A DNA stretch of 17,416 nt from Bacteroidales bacterium (GTDB taxonomy: Bacteria; Bacteroidota; Bacteroidia; Bacteroidales; UBA932): the NCBI GenBank assembly GCA_017615135.1, contig JAGAAU010000191.1, positions 1 through 17,416 on the forward strand. The letters are read 5' to 3'. The translations under genes and the position numbers were made by a program. The notes below the pieces were generated by a model that saw nothing but the letters and a program-made list of their open reading frames with translations, had not been told where the DNA came from and did not search any database. Below are positions 7,145 through 16,249 of the stretch, in pieces (within the stretch, counting starts at the first letter, position 1; each line of letters opens with the position of its first letter).

Positions 7145-8244
7145 ATGCATCGGTTCAGGCAGGTAAGAATATTCCTTTCAAAGATTTCTTCAGTGTACAT
7201 TTTTTCCAGACGCAGCCTGCCAGCCTCGCCAAGTTTAAGGCTCAACCCGTTATCATCCAGCAACCTGGCGATAGCGTCTGAGAGAGACCTGGAATTATTC
7301 TTTTCCGTTATCAGACCAGTGATACCATCTTCAACCATATCCGGTATTCCTCCTTCGCCTGTAGACACCACGGGCAGTCCGTATGACATAGCTTCCAATA
7401 CTACCAGAGGGAAGCATTCATTGGCATAAAAAGAAGGGAAGACAAATATATCTGCGGCCCGTAGACACTTCACTTTTTCATCGCCGAACAAGGGGCCTCT
7501 ACAGATTACAGAATCTTCAAGATTACGCCTCCTGACTTCATTCGAGAACCGTTCAAAACTTATCTCACGGGTTTGGCCACCGACGAATGTGCAGTTGAAG
7601 GCGTAATTCCTTTTCTTCAAGATTTGAAGGGCATCCAGCAGAACCAGCACACCTTTACTCTCTATGAGGTTGCTAAGAAAGAGGAGCCCGGGAACCTTCG
7701 CACGGCCCGTCCTTTTTTCATAATCCCCACTGACCTTGATTCCATTAGGACATATAAGAACATTGGATTCGGGCACTATTCTCTCAATATCTGAGTAGAG
7801 AATCTTTGAGAGCAGTATTACCTTTGAATTCCTGTATACCCAAGGCAAGATGAAACTGTATGGCCACCTGGAGACATCACCGGCCATCCCCTTATTATGC
7901 TGATGGATTACCACACGCCTTCCGAACAACTTACAAAGCAGCACGAACGGAGCATCTTTCAGGAACGGCTCCCCATGACAGGTGATGGACAAGTAGCATA
8001 AATCGTATCGGTGGGTCAGCAACAAAGCGAAGGTTTTAAAGAAGGATGCCAGAAACCTGAACAGCTTCACGGGTTTCCGCTTCCAGAGTTCTTCTGTACT
8101 GCGCGACGTGGACAGGTTCACCCAATCGCAGCAGAAAGCGTCATTGACAATGACGCTATGCTTAATCTGGCTACTCACTACCGCAGAGCCATGAACAGGC
8201 GGCGGCAGTGGAAGCACGAACAACACTCTGAGTTTATCTGTCAT
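7141..8244 (-). CDS. Glycosyltransferase family 4
   Basis: This 367-residue GT-B fold enzyme starts with LRVLFVLPLPPPVHGSA, the glycine-containing N-terminal loop usual for GT4. Its C-terminal donor-binding half carries an E-x7-E motif at residues 276-284 (ECFPLVVLE), followed by AMSYGLPVVSTGEGGIPD. HQHNKGM in the N-terminal half is typical of GT4 members in polysaccharide clusters. It would add one sugar, with retention of configuration, to the lipid-linked repeat unit on the cytoplasmic side. Donor and acceptor are unknown. There is no signal peptide, and any membrane contact would be peripheral. It is separated from the upstream beta-helix gene by 13 A/T-rich bases, one of only three small non-overlapping gaps in the operon. 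Confidence 0.92.
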   Translation of the reverse strand: MTDKLRVLFVLPLPPPVHGSAVVSSQIKHSVIVNDAFCCDWVNLSTSRSTEELWKRKPVKLFRFLASFFKTFALLLTHRYDLCYLSITCHGEPFLKDAPFVLLCKLFGRRVVIHQHNKGMAGDVSRWPYSFILPWVYRNSKVILLSKILYSDIERIVPESNVLICPNGIKVSGDYEKRTGRAKVPGLLFLSNLIESKGVLVLLDALQILKKRNYAFNCTFVGGQTREISFERFSNEVRRRNLEDSVICRGPLFGDEKVKCLRAADIFVFPSFYANECFPLVVLEAMSYGLPVVSTGEGGIPDMVEDGITGLITEKNNSRSLSDAIARLLDDNGLSLKLGEAGRLRLEKMYTEEIFERNILTCLNRCI

Positions 8245-8257
8245 AATAATTTAAGGT
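8245..8257 (-). promoter_or_regulatory. A/T-rich translation leader before GT4 gene
   Basis: The 13 bases between the beta-helix gene stop and the GT4 ATG read ACCTTAAATTATT on the minus strand. They hold no Shine-Dalgarno-like purine box. Such A/T-rich unstructured leaders are typical of Bacteroidota start sites. The gap is too short for a promoter or terminator. Confidence 0.45.
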
Positions 8258-9868
8258 TCAAATCCTCTTCCTGAAATACTCTTTCATCTGCGGATAATAC
8301 CGCCATTTGCGAATTCTGCGCATAGCTCCCGGCGACAGAAAGATGATCCCTTCTGAAATAGACGCGTAATACAATTTAACATCCGCAGAAGACACCGACA
8401 CTCCGGACAATTCCAATTCCGGCAGAATTTCGCCTTCAGGACACAGCAGATAATCTGTGTCTTTTCTGCAGTTGCCCTTGAGCAGGCGTCCCTCAAAACG
8501 GACAGGGCCCTCCAGGACATTACTGCCCAAAAAGTTATCGGTATTGACCTTTCTTCCGCCAGTTAGGAATTCCATGGATAACATTCTGCGGGCATCAACC
8601 GAGTAACTGTTACGTATACCGGTAACCACATTTCCATAGATTGTGAAACCGCTGGCGCCGTCATCACAGAATATACCGCGATTGTCTTTCATCCCGGTAT
8701 AATCAAAAATGCGGTTAAAACGGATTACGGCATCGTCGCTGAATGTAGTCAGGTATATCGCTCCGGTATCCATAAGAGTATATTCCTTAGCGTTATCCAG
8801 CCAGCGGGAGTCGTAATTGATTACATTGCGCTCTACTATTCCCGAGGAGCGACAGACTTTTTCAGATTTGAAATAGACCCCTGCAGATATAGCCCTCGAT
8901 CCGAAATTCCGGAAGCTGTTATCAGCCACATAATAGTCCGTACCGGCACAATCCACACATGAGGTCATATCAAGGGAGAGTCCGCAGTCTTCAAAGCGGT
9001 TGTTCTGCACCCGGGTGTCCGCAGACCTGTTGTCCGATACCACGCCGGAACGGAAACAGTGATGAATGTAATTGTTCCGGAAACGGAAAGCAGACACTCC
9101 GCTTACATGCACCAGATTCGAATGGATATCGCTGAACTGACAGTTGCGCACCACTACTGAATCTGCAGACATGTCAGTAAAGTCCAAAAGACAGGCACTG
9201 ACATTACAGTTCCCGTCAAAGTGGATATTGTTGAAACATAATTCCCGGAATTCCGCTCCGTAAACGGCCAGGAGCCGCGCCGCCTTCCCGTTCGCGCCGT
9301 CGTCCGCTACCGACGGAGTAACTCCCGGACAGAGCAGCCTGAAGCGCGGAGCTTCTCCGGAATACTGTACATCCATATTAAGTTCATCAGCATCATAGGC
9401 CCAAAAGTAAACGGCTCCATCGCTAATCTCTGAAATCTTATAAATGCGGCTTTGATACCATTCCGTTATCAGGATATGCGTAGCATTGCCATATGGTCCG
9501 ATTCCCGGGGCCTGCAAGACAAACTCATTACCATTTTGCCTGGACGCCCTTATCCGGCCGGACGCTTTCATGACCTCGCTCCATTTCTCCTCACCGCTGC
9601 CTATACCGGAAATCCGCGCCCCGTTCCCCTCGAATCTCACGATGGCTTCAGGAAATTTCCAACCGGAGAAATTCAGGTGATTATTCTGGAAAACAAAGCT
9701 TCCACCAGCCTTCAGTTCTACTGTCACTTCCCGTTCTCCCCTGGTGAGCATTTCCCCAATTTTCACAGGCATCGTATTAAAATCCGACTGGCTGTTTACT
9801 AACAGATTCGCAGCCGGACACCATACAGACACGCCAAGAAAGGCCAGAGAAAGCAGCACACGTTTCAT
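8258..9868 (-). CDS. Secreted right-handed parallel beta-helix protein
   Basis: This 536-residue protein begins with a clear signal peptide (MKRVLLSLAFLGVSVWCPAA, probable cleavage after PAA). Trp before the Cys argues against a lipobox. The body contains many short irregular coils with Asn-rich turns, for example VRNCQFSDIHSN, FRFRNNYIHHCFRSG, VQNNRFEDCG, VADNSFRNFGSRA and VIRFNRIFDYTG. These indicate a pectate-lyase-like right-handed parallel beta-helix over about residues 200-430. This fold is shared by polysaccharide lyases, glycoside hydrolases and C5-epimerases, but I cannot point to a catalytic triad. Lying between two glycosyltransferase genes, it is probably periplasmic and could trim, epimerise or guide the nascent glycan. 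No type IX secretion tail is visible at the C-terminus. Its ATG overlaps the GT2 stop by four bases (ATGA). Confidence 0.82.
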   Translation of the reverse strand: MKRVLLSLAFLGVSVWCPAANLLVNSQSDFNTMPVKIGEMLTRGEREVTVELKAGGSFVFQNNHLNFSGWKFPEAIVRFEGNGARISGIGSGEEKWSEVMKASGRIRASRQNGNEFVLQAPGIGPYGNATHILITEWYQSRIYKISEISDGAVYFWAYDADELNMDVQYSGEAPRFRLLCPGVTPSVADDGANGKAARLLAVYGAEFRELCFNNIHFDGNCNVSACLLDFTDMSADSVVVRNCQFSDIHSNLVHVSGVSAFRFRNNYIHHCFRSGVVSDNRSADTRVQNNRFEDCGLSLDMTSCVDCAGTDYYVADNSFRNFGSRAISAGVYFKSEKVCRSSGIVERNVINYDSRWLDNAKEYTLMDTGAIYLTTFSDDAVIRFNRIFDYTGMKDNRGIFCDDGASGFTIYGNVVTGIRNSYSVDARRMLSMEFLTGGRKVNTDNFLGSNVLEGPVRFEGRLLKGNCRKDTDYLLCPEGEILPELELSGVSVSSADVKLYYASISEGIIFLSPGAMRRIRKWRYYPQMKEYFRKRI

Positions 9869-10794
9869 CGACGGACCAATTTTCGCTTCACAGAATTGAA
9901 CAGGCGGGAGAATTCGAGACCTTCAAATCCCAGCGAAGGATCTATGGACAGCAGAAAATACCAGACCGCCTTCATGAAGGTCAGGAATGAATGGTCGACC
10001 CCGGATTTAAGATATTCAGTCTTGAACTTCACATAATTGACATCAAATCTGTCAAGCCTTATGCCCTGGCCGTTCAAGAAATCCTCAAGGAATTTGAACA
10101 CATCTGTACGCTGCTGTTTCAGTTCATCATCAAGACGAGCGCTCACCCCCAACTCCGCATAGTAAATATTTCCGCACTCAGGGATATAGTAGAATCTGGG
10201 GCAGAAAATCTCCAGTTGAATATCCTGCGCGGCCTCAACCACATATGAACGCCCCCTGCTCACCGGGACATAACTGTCCAGCACCGCCCGGCTGAAACAG
10301 GCGCTACGGTCATTCATCAACTCCCTTAGCTTAAGTTTCACAGGACTGAATCCGCGTTCTACAGTCTTGCTCCGGCACATCTTCCAGCTGCCGTCCGGAT
10401 ATACGGTCCGGCAGTCCCCTACCACTGCAAAAATGTCATGCTTCCAGTCCAAACCCTTTGTACGCATGAACGAGATTACTGAAGCAAAATAACCCTTGGG
10501 ACACTCGTCGTCTCCGGCAATCCTGTAAACAAGGTCTCCGGAAGGCATTGTCCAGGTCTGCTCCTCGTTGGCAAAGATTCCTATATTCGGGTTGTTGCGA
10601 TTCAGCTTGAACAATCCCGGATTACGGCGCGAATAGTCCTGAAGTATTTCCCATGTACGGTCCGAGGAACAATCGTCGCTGACACATATCTCATAGAGGC
10701 ATTCCTGGCCGAGCAGGGAATCCAGGGTCCTTGCTATAACGTCTTCCTGATTGTAGGTGATTACAATCACCGATATTTTCGGCCAGTCAATCAT
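9865..10794 (-). CDS. Glycosyltransferase family 2
   Basis: This 309-residue GT-A fold enzyme begins WPKISVIVITYNQED, the standard GT2 opening. It shows the nucleotide-binding Asp pair in VSDDCSSD (residues 39-45) and a DD metal site in IAGDDE (95-96). Family members invert configuration at the transferred sugar and act in the cytoplasm on lipid-linked acceptors. No membrane segments are evident, although the C-terminal FLTFMKAVWYFLLSIDPSLG stretch could be membrane-associated. The frame can be extended upstream to an ATG at 10815 and a TTG at 10827. I chose the ATG at 10794 because the protein then begins just before the conserved first strand and the overlap with the upstream GT4 stop is 8 bases, like other junctions here. 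The sugar specificity is unknown. Confidence 0.9.
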   Translation of the reverse strand: MIDWPKISVIVITYNQEDVIARTLDSLLGQECLYEICVSDDCSSDRTWEILQDYSRRNPGLFKLNRNNPNIGIFANEEQTWTMPSGDLVYRIAGDDECPKGYFASVISFMRTKGLDWKHDIFAVVGDCRTVYPDGSWKMCRSKTVERGFSPVKLKLRELMNDRSACFSRAVLDSYVPVSRGRSYVVEAAQDIQLEIFCPRFYYIPECGNIYYAELGVSARLDDELKQQRTDVFKFLEDFLNGQGIRLDRFDVNYVKFKTEYLKSGVDHSFLTFMKAVWYFLLSIDPSLGFEGLEFSRLFNSVKRKLVRR

Positions 10795-11989
10795 TTCTGA
10801 ACAATTCTTCGGCATACGCGCGTGCAACTTCCCTGTCCGTCATGGAGGATGCTGTTTTTCTGGCATTCCGGGAAACTGCTTCGCGCTCTGCGGGGCTTAA
10901 CGCTCTGATACGGCTGATAAGGTCTGCAAGGCCATCGACACTCCCGGCGCCGCACAGGAAACCGTTGTCGCCGTCTATTATTACACCATCCATGCCCTCG
11001 CCGCGGGACGCCACAGTGATACATCCCCGCGCCATTGCCTCAACGTACACAAGCCCGAAAGCTTCACCGGAAGAAATCATTATCATGCAGTCTGCGGCAT
11101 CGTAGGAAGCCTTTATCTCGCCTCTGGGAACCTTTCCGGTGAAAACCACCTTGTCCTTCACATCCCAGACCTCAATTTCCCTTTCGATATTTTCCTTCTC
11201 AGGCCCTTCCCCGACAAAAGTAAGAGAGAAATCCCTGTCCGGAAAAGCCTTGCACAAAGCCGGCACTATAACGGAAGGATATTTGCGACGGATGAACTCC
11301 CCGACGAAAATAAAATTCTTCACAGGTTTGGAAAAATCTCTCTCTGCCGGGGCATCCAGATAATAAGCCGGAATACCGGAATAACAGATAAACGGCTTGG
11401 GCACAGGACAAACCTCTTTCTCGTAGCGGGCCTGTATATCCCTGGACCGGAAGCCGAATCTGTCATAAGATTTTACCAGGGCTTCGTAATCCGGATAACG
11501 CTTCCTGACCTTTTTGGGAACGCCATGTTCGACCGTGCAGGTACGGGCGCCGATATGGCGGTTCAGCAAAGGAATAATCTCCAGCGGCATCATATGGCCC
11601 GTAATAACATCAGGCCTGAACTTCAACTCTTCCAGAATAGCCAGAGTCCCGGACACGAAAGAATCTACGGAGCCGGACGGAAACCGCCCGTGCGGTATGA
11701 AATTATATACCGGAATGCGATATACCCTCACACCGTCCATAACGTAATTCTCGGTCCGGCGCAGACGCTTTGCATAAAAATTGCCTCCTCCAACCATATT
11801 GGCAATCTGTTTGCCGAAAAACCGTATCAGCAGATGCCATGCGGCGCAATGGACGGGCTGAAGATGGATTACCAGCACATCATACCCCAATTTCACCCAC
11901 TCCTTGGCGAACGAATGGCAAACATCGGTAGCATTGTTCTCCGGATATGGGATGGGGTACAGGGGGGTAATCAGCAATATGCTTTTCAT
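10787..11989 (-). CDS. Glycosyltransferase family 4
   Basis: This 400-residue GT-B enzyme starts [20 protein letters not shown], like GT4 proteins. The donor-binding half has [27 protein letters not shown] and the E-x7-E motif at residues 309-317 (EAFGLVYVE), followed by [20 protein letters not shown]. It should transfer one sugar, with retention, to the lipid-linked repeat unit at the cytoplasmic face. The loop [16 protein letters not shown] is common among GT4 enzymes of capsule and O-antigen clusters. Donor and linkage cannot be assigned. It is not a close duplicate of the other GT4 in this window, since the two N-terminal halves differ clearly. The start overlaps the aminotransferase stop by four bases (ATGA), and its stop is overlapped by the GT2 gene. 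Confidence 0.92.
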   Translation of the reverse strand: MKSILLITPLYPIPYPENNATDVCHSFAKEWVKLGYDVLVIHLQPVHCAAWHLLIRFFGKQIANMVGGGNFYAKRLRRTENYVMDGVRVYRIPVYNFIPHGRFPSGSVDSFVSGTLAILEELKFRPDVITGHMMPLEIIPLLNRHIGARTCTVEHGVPKKVRKRYPDYEALVKSYDRFGFRSRDIQARYEKEVCPVPKPFICYSGIPAYYLDAPAERDFSKPVKNFIFVGEFIRRKYPSVIVPALCKAFPDRDFSLTFVGEGPEKENIEREIEVWDVKDKVVFTGKVPRGEIKASYDAADCMIMISSGEAFGLVYVEAMARGCITVASRGEGMDGVIIDGDNGFLCGAGSVDGLADLISRIRALSPAEREAVSRNARKTASSMTDREVARAYAEELFRND

Positions 11990-13089
11990 CTGAAGGAATT
12001 GATGATTGAACAGACCTCCAAAGCTTCCTGAACAGTAATGACAGGACCGATGGGAAGGCTAAGTTCGTGCTCGGCGATATACTCGGTAACCGGAAGCGAC
12101 AGGCCTGCCAGCCCGGGATAACACTCCTGACGATGCGGAGGCACGGGATAATGAATCAGACAAGAGACTCCCCTGTCCTTCAGATAGTCAGCCAGTTCAT
12201 CCCTGCGTTCGCACAATATCGGGAACAGATGATACACATTCTGAGAATCCGGAAGAAGGGCGGGCATTTGCACAGACGGATTGCTTATATTTCCATAATA
12301 TACCGCCGCAATCTTTCTGCGGGAATCATTGTCTGAATCCAGATATTTCAGCTTGACGTCAAGTACCGCCGCCTGAATCTCATCCAGACGGCTGTTGCGC
12401 CCACAATAACGGAAGACATATTTCTTTGAACTGCCGTAGTTCGCCAGTGAACGGACTGTTTCGGCAAGCTCCCGGTCATTGGTTGTAACGGCACCGCCGT
12501 CACCCAGCGCACCGAGATTCTTGCCCGGATAGAAGGAATGCCCCGCCGCATCGCCGAGACTTCCGGTACGTCTTCCGTCGGCAGTCCGGCAACCATGAGC
12601 CTGTGCGTTGTCTTCTATCAGTTTGAGCGAATATTTTTGACAAAGCTGCCCTATCTTTTCCGAATAGGCATTACGCCCGTAAAGATGAACTATGCAGATT
12701 GCTTTGGTCTTAGGTCCGATTTTCCCCTCAATCAAGCTGTCATCCATTTCCAGGGTGTCGGCCCGAGGTTCCACCAAAACAGGAGTCAGGCCATTTTCCG
12801 TAATAGCCAGGATTGTGGCTATGAACGTATTGGCCGGCACAATGACTTCATCGCCCGGAGCCATCACCCCCATCTCAATATAGGCCCTGAATATCCATAT
12901 CAGGGCATCCAGCCCGTTGGCGCAGCCTACCGCATAAGAGGTTCCGATATATGCGGCATAGTCCGACTCGAAACGCTCGTTTTCTTTCCCCTGCAAATAC
13001 CAGCCGCTGCTTACAACCCTGTGTACCGCCTCCTGGATGAGATCCTCCCTCAAGGCTGTTACATCTTTCAAAGAAAGGAAAGGAATCAT
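11986..13089 (-). CDS. DegT/DnrJ/EryC1/StrS sugar aminotransferase, FdtB/QdtB-like
   Basis: This 367-residue PLP enzyme belongs to the nucleotide-sugar aminotransferases. Lys190 in SFYPGKNLG is the expected PLP-binding lysine, and Asp160 and Gln163 in IEDNAQAHG would contact the cofactor. VPANTFIAT and GGAVTTND are also family signatures. With FdtA-like isomerases in the same operon, the likely reaction is transfer of an amino group from glutamate to C3 of a dTDP-3-keto-6-deoxyhexose, giving dTDP-3-amino-3,6-dideoxy-galactose (Fuc3N) or -glucose (Qui3N). The opening MIPFLSLKD and [15 protein letters not shown] resemble FdtB/QdtB proteins. The exact stereochemistry cannot be read here. The enzyme should be cytoplasmic. 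It is joined to the flippase gene upstream and the GT4 gene downstream by ATGA overlaps. Confidence 0.9.
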   Translation of the reverse strand: MIPFLSLKDVTALREDLIQEAVHRVVSSGWYLQGKENERFESDYAAYIGTSYAVGCANGLDALIWIFRAYIEMGVMAPGDEVIVPANTFIATILAITENGLTPVLVEPRADTLEMDDSLIEGKIGPKTKAICIVHLYGRNAYSEKIGQLCQKYSLKLIEDNAQAHGCRTADGRRTGSLGDAAGHSFYPGKNLGALGDGGAVTTNDRELAETVRSLANYGSSKKYVFRYCGRNSRLDEIQAAVLDVKLKYLDSDNDSRRKIAAVYYGNISNPSVQMPALLPDSQNVYHLFPILCERRDELADYLKDRGVSCLIHYPVPPHRQECYPGLAGLSLPVTEYIAEHELSLPIGPVITVQEALEVCSIINSFR

Positions 13090-14600
13090 ATCTTCTTTTT
13101 AATATATTCAGTCAACATTGCGCGCTCCTGCCTTGAAAGACCCGCGGCAAGCACTACGATGCAAGACCATAGCAAAGACAGCGACACAAAGAGCACCAGC
13201 CCCCAAAAACCGTGGCCTATAAATCTGTCCAAATAAAGCGGCAGCGCAAACATGAGGGCGCCCACAAAAGCACATTTGACGATTATACCCAGAAAAAAGG
13301 CCTTTAAATCCAGCTTTATCTGGGCATTCAACAGTAAAATCCTGGCCACGAGAGCCGCAAACTCTATTAGTATGGAAACGTAAACCACCTCGAAGGCTTT
13401 GACACCCAAAGACATAAGGGCGTAGGCCAGAGGAAGTTCAAGCAACATTATAACAGCTATTGTTATCTGGAACAGCTTGATTCTGCCGGTAGCCTGAAGA
13501 GCTGTCGTAATGGGCCCCACCATACTGGCTATCAAGCCCATTATCAGTACAAGCCTAAGGAACTCGGCAGTCATTTCAGGGACTTCTTTCAGCCACAGCG
13601 CCAGAACATCAGATGCCCTGATAAAAAGAGGCACGACTATAAAGGCCAGCAGGAAAAATGAAATCCTGGAGCCGGTCTGAACAAGCCGCATCATCCTTTC
13701 CCTGTCTCCGGAAGCATAATCCTTGGTAATCTGCGGGGTAAGCGACATCTGGAAATTATTCACGAAATTGCTCACCACCGAAGACACCTGATATGCCAGG
13801 CCACGGGCAGCATTCACTGCAGGGCCGCAAAACTGATTGATGACGATGTTGACACCGGGGCCGCGCATTGCTATACCAAAATTGCCGACAAAACTCCATC
13901 CGGCAAAAGAGAGCATTTCCTTGAAGAGCCGGGGATCCCGGGGACGGCAAAAACGGCATTCCTTGAACCTCCTCAGACAGTACAACTTGTAAATCAGGAA
14001 GTTAACTCCTTCCACCGCAATCAGCAAGAGGGAATAAACTATAAGCCTGTCTCCGCTGAAGTATTTCAGTGAAAGGGCCAGCAGCAACTGCAAAACGGCA
14101 AAGACTATACTGGCAATCGCATACAGGCCCATGTGCTCGTGGGCAACTACGCTCGAAGTTTCCGGCACAATCAGAACCTTCAGCACAAAACAGGCAATGG
14201 TAGACTGGTAAACCCAGAAAGCCGCCGTCATCCTGTCCGGCGGAATATTCATTTTGCTGTTGAGGAACCAGAGTCCGATTGTCTCCGCCAGAAGCACAAC
14301 CACCAGGGCTATGGAGATATGTATAAGGACGGAAGTGGAATATACCTTAGTCTGACTTGCGAGGTCCGCCCTCCCCTGTTCAAACGCTATGAAACGCTGG
14401 GATGAGGCTACCATGGCCGTGTTCAGGAACACGAACATGGAAACCATGCCACCTATGACGTTGTAAATGCCATAGTCGTCGATTCCAAGATTCTCGAGTA
14501 TCACCCTGGACGCATACAGATTGACGAGGATGACAATTATCATCCTCAAATACAGCAGAAGCGTATTCTTCGCCAATCTTGTATTCGCGCCTTTATCCAT
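13086..14600 (-). CDS. Wzx-like polysaccharide flippase (MVF/MOP superfamily)
   Basis: This integral membrane protein of 504 residues has about a dozen hydrophobic segments and the usual Wzx/MurJ-type length. Features seen in this family include an N-terminal [20 protein letters not shown] segment, [22 protein letters not shown] after the first helix, and [22 protein letters not shown] near the middle. It should flip the undecaprenyl-diphosphate-linked repeat unit to the periplasmic side of the inner membrane. It lies between the ATP-grasp and aminotransferase genes, so its natural substrate probably carries the modified aminosugar. A longer version starting at TTG 14612 is possible. I chose ATG 14600 because it begins [11 protein letters not shown] just before the first helix and gives an 8-base overlap with the upstream stop. 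Confidence 0.9.
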   Translation of the reverse strand: MDKGANTRLAKNTLLLYLRMIIVILVNLYASRVILENLGIDDYGIYNVIGGMVSMFVFLNTAMVASSQRFIAFEQGRADLASQTKVYSTSVLIHISIALVVVLLAETIGLWFLNSKMNIPPDRMTAAFWVYQSTIACFVLKVLIVPETSSVVAHEHMGLYAIASIVFAVLQLLLALSLKYFSGDRLIVYSLLLIAVEGVNFLIYKLYCLRRFKECRFCRPRDPRLFKEMLSFAGWSFVGNFGIAMRGPGVNIVINQFCGPAVNAARGLAYQVSSVVSNFVNNFQMSLTPQITKDYASGDRERMMRLVQTGSRISFFLLAFIVVPLFIRASDVLALWLKEVPEMTAEFLRLVLIMGLIASMVGPITTALQATGRIKLFQITIAVIMLLELPLAYALMSLGVKAFEVVYVSILIEFAALVARILLLNAQIKLDLKAFFLGIIVKCAFVGALMFALPLYLDRFIGHGFWGLVLFVSLSLLWSCIVVLAAGLSRQERAMLTEYIKKKI

Positions 14601-15834
14601 TCCTGCGTCCAAGGAAATCGTCCAGGAAACGTTCGTTAGACTTTTGTACGCTTTCGTAAGTCAGGACATCCCTGGGACCGCTCAGAATAGCGTAGCCGAA
14701 CTTGTCCCGGTCTCCGTCATTTATGTAATCACCGAAATGCTGGCCGGCCTTGAGCCCGTCGTGATTCTCGAACAGGACATTGATGCCCGGATCCAGGTAC
14801 CTGGTGATATCTGTCTCTTTCACCGAATCCGTCCCGGACGGGATATCGTAGCCGAACCACATGGATGCATCCGCACCGTTGAGGTAATTCCCGGGCTCTA
14901 CGGTTCCGCCGTGAAGCATCTTCACGTAATCTCCCAGATAATCGTGGCCGGAAGCCTTCCAGACGGTATGGCTGCAAATGAAACCGCTGGAGCGTGCGCC
15001 CATTTCCACGGGGGTGAAGGTTCCGTCTTCCTTCATTATGATCTCCAGGTGGCCGAACATACTGTGTAGCCCGAGTGCTTTATAGCATTTTATCCCGAAG
15101 TCGGCTATACGGTTCCAGGTAGCATCGTCGTACTTGCGCGAGTTCCAATGATGGATAACGGTTACATGGTTATGCAGCGCATAGAGGGAATGATGCTGGA
15201 TTGAACTGGCGTAGCAATTGACATTGCCATATGCATCTCCCAGCATATCAACCGTAAATTCCTCACCTTCAACGAACTCTTCTATCAGATACCTGTGATT
15301 GAAAGAAGTCTCGCGGGCAAGTTCCACAGCCGCCTCCAGGTCTTGCCTTGCACAGCCCTTTTCCAGAATCGTGATACCGCGCGAACTGGCGGACACGTCC
15401 GGCTTGCAGATGAGTTTCATCCCCGCAGACAGGGCAAAAATCTCATCCATCGTTTTCTCGCCGTCCAGCAGAGATATCCTGTTGAACAGCCCCGCCGCCA
15501 TCCAGCTCTCCCTCATATCATTCTTGGAAAGCACTTTATTGAACTTGTCCGGCATGGTCTTATTGCCGCACCATGCATTTATGGCATTTACGGCAGGTGC
15601 CGCAAGGTCGATACTGGAAAGTGCCCCAAAGACACGGCCTTTATATCCTCGCCGCTCAAGCTCAGAGATAATGGCGGCCGAATCTTTGACATCCAGCCTG
15701 ATGTATTCATCTCCGGTTATGTCCGGATGCTCATTCCAGGCCACCACTATGACCTTATAGCCCAATTCCCTTAAATGACAGACCTGCCCCCACAGGAGCT
15801 TGTTGGCACCAAGAAGAACAAAAAACCTATCCAT
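14593..15834 (-). CDS. ATP-grasp carboxylate-amine ligase of unknown substrate
   Basis: This 413-residue protein has the three-part ATP-grasp layout. A Rossmann-like pre-ATP domain (LLGANKLLWGQVCHLRELGY, residues 7-26) is followed by the ATP-binding part with Lys144 in LICKPD, the small loop SASSRGIT (148-155), and adenine-side residues YLIEEFVEGEEFTVD (182-196). Metal-binding acidic residues sit in GHLEI (Glu264) and PVEMGARSSG (Glu277). ATP-grasp ligases activate a carboxylate as an acyl phosphate and join it to an amine or other nucleophile. The region up to residue 100 resembles the PurK/carbamoyl-phosphate-synthase-like group rather than D-Ala-D-Ala ligase. It lies among aminosugar genes, and no N-acetyltransferase is present in the window, so acylation of the sugar amine is a reasonable inference but unproven. 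It overlaps both neighbours by 8 bases. Confidence 0.87.
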   Translation of the reverse strand: MDRFFVLLGANKLLWGQVCHLRELGYKVIVVAWNEHPDITGDEYIRLDVKDSAAIISELERRGYKGRVFGALSSIDLAAPAVNAINAWCGNKTMPDKFNKVLSKNDMRESWMAAGLFNRISLLDGEKTMDEIFALSAGMKLICKPDVSASSRGITILEKGCARQDLEAAVELARETSFNHRYLIEEFVEGEEFTVDMLGDAYGNVNCYASSIQHHSLYALHNHVTVIHHWNSRKYDDATWNRIADFGIKCYKALGLHSMFGHLEIIMKEDGTFTPVEMGARSSGFICSHTVWKASGHDYLGDYVKMLHGGTVEPGNYLNGADASMWFGYDIPSGTDSVKETDITRYLDPGINVLFENHDGLKAGQHFGDYINDGDRDKFGYAILSGPRDVLTYESVQKSNERFLDDFLGRRNG

Positions 15835-16249
15835 TATTCCTGAAAGCTAAAAATTCATCATACTCCCTTATATAATCATCCTCCAGGTATATGTCTGAGG
15901 CCAGCACCATGCATACCGCACCGGAAGAGAAATCGTCCAGGTCCCTCCACATGCCGGGACGCACCAGCAGGCCATGATAAGGACGGTTAAGGAAAAAACT
16001 ACGGCTGTTCACCCCGTCCGACAAGGTTACCCTGAAAGAACCGGACGCCGCGACAATGAGCTGCGACAGCGATTTATGGGCATGTGCGCCACGGGACTCT
16101 CCGCCTGGCACATCGTACATATAATAAACCCGTTTCACGTCAAAAGGAAGGGTAACACCGTTTTCCACCACTGTCAAATTACCCTTACGGTCGCTGTGAT
16201 GCCTGTCGAGTTCTACTATTCTGCAATCTTCAAGACTATATTTTTCCAT
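15827..16249 (-). CDS. FdtA/QdtA-family dTDP-4-keto-6-deoxyhexose 3,4-ketoisomerase (copy with HAH)
   Basis: This 140-residue single-domain cupin matches the FdtA/WxcM-like family, whose members move the keto group of dTDP-4-keto-6-deoxyglucose from C4 to C3. The segment VYYMYDVPGGESRGAHAHK holds Arg53 and the two active-site histidines His56 and His58, corresponding as far as I recall to the catalytic His49/His51 pair of the Aneurinibacillus FdtA. GSFRVTLSDG and the ending DDYIREYDEF are also typical. Both catalytic histidines are present, so this copy is probably the active isomerase. Whether the product leads to Fuc3N or Qui3N cannot be settled by eye. The start overlaps the stop of the second FdtA-like gene by 14 bases, and its own TAG overlaps the ATP-grasp start by 8. 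Confidence 0.88.
   Translation of the reverse strand: MEKYSLEDCRIVELDRHHSDRKGNLTVVENGVTLPFDVKRVYYMYDVPGGESRGAHAHKSLSQLIVAASGSFRVTLSDGVNSRSFFLNRPYHGLLVRPGMWRDLDDFSSGAVCMVLASDIYLEDDYIREYDEFLAFRNNG

Noticed and set aside
11525..12031. Open frame of 168 codons on the + strand inside the GT4/aminotransferase region
   Set aside because: It is antisense to clear GT4 and aminotransferase coding sequence and has no recognisable motif; the same holds for the long + strand frames at 12538-13236, 5829-6380, 6608-7138 and 15295-15774.
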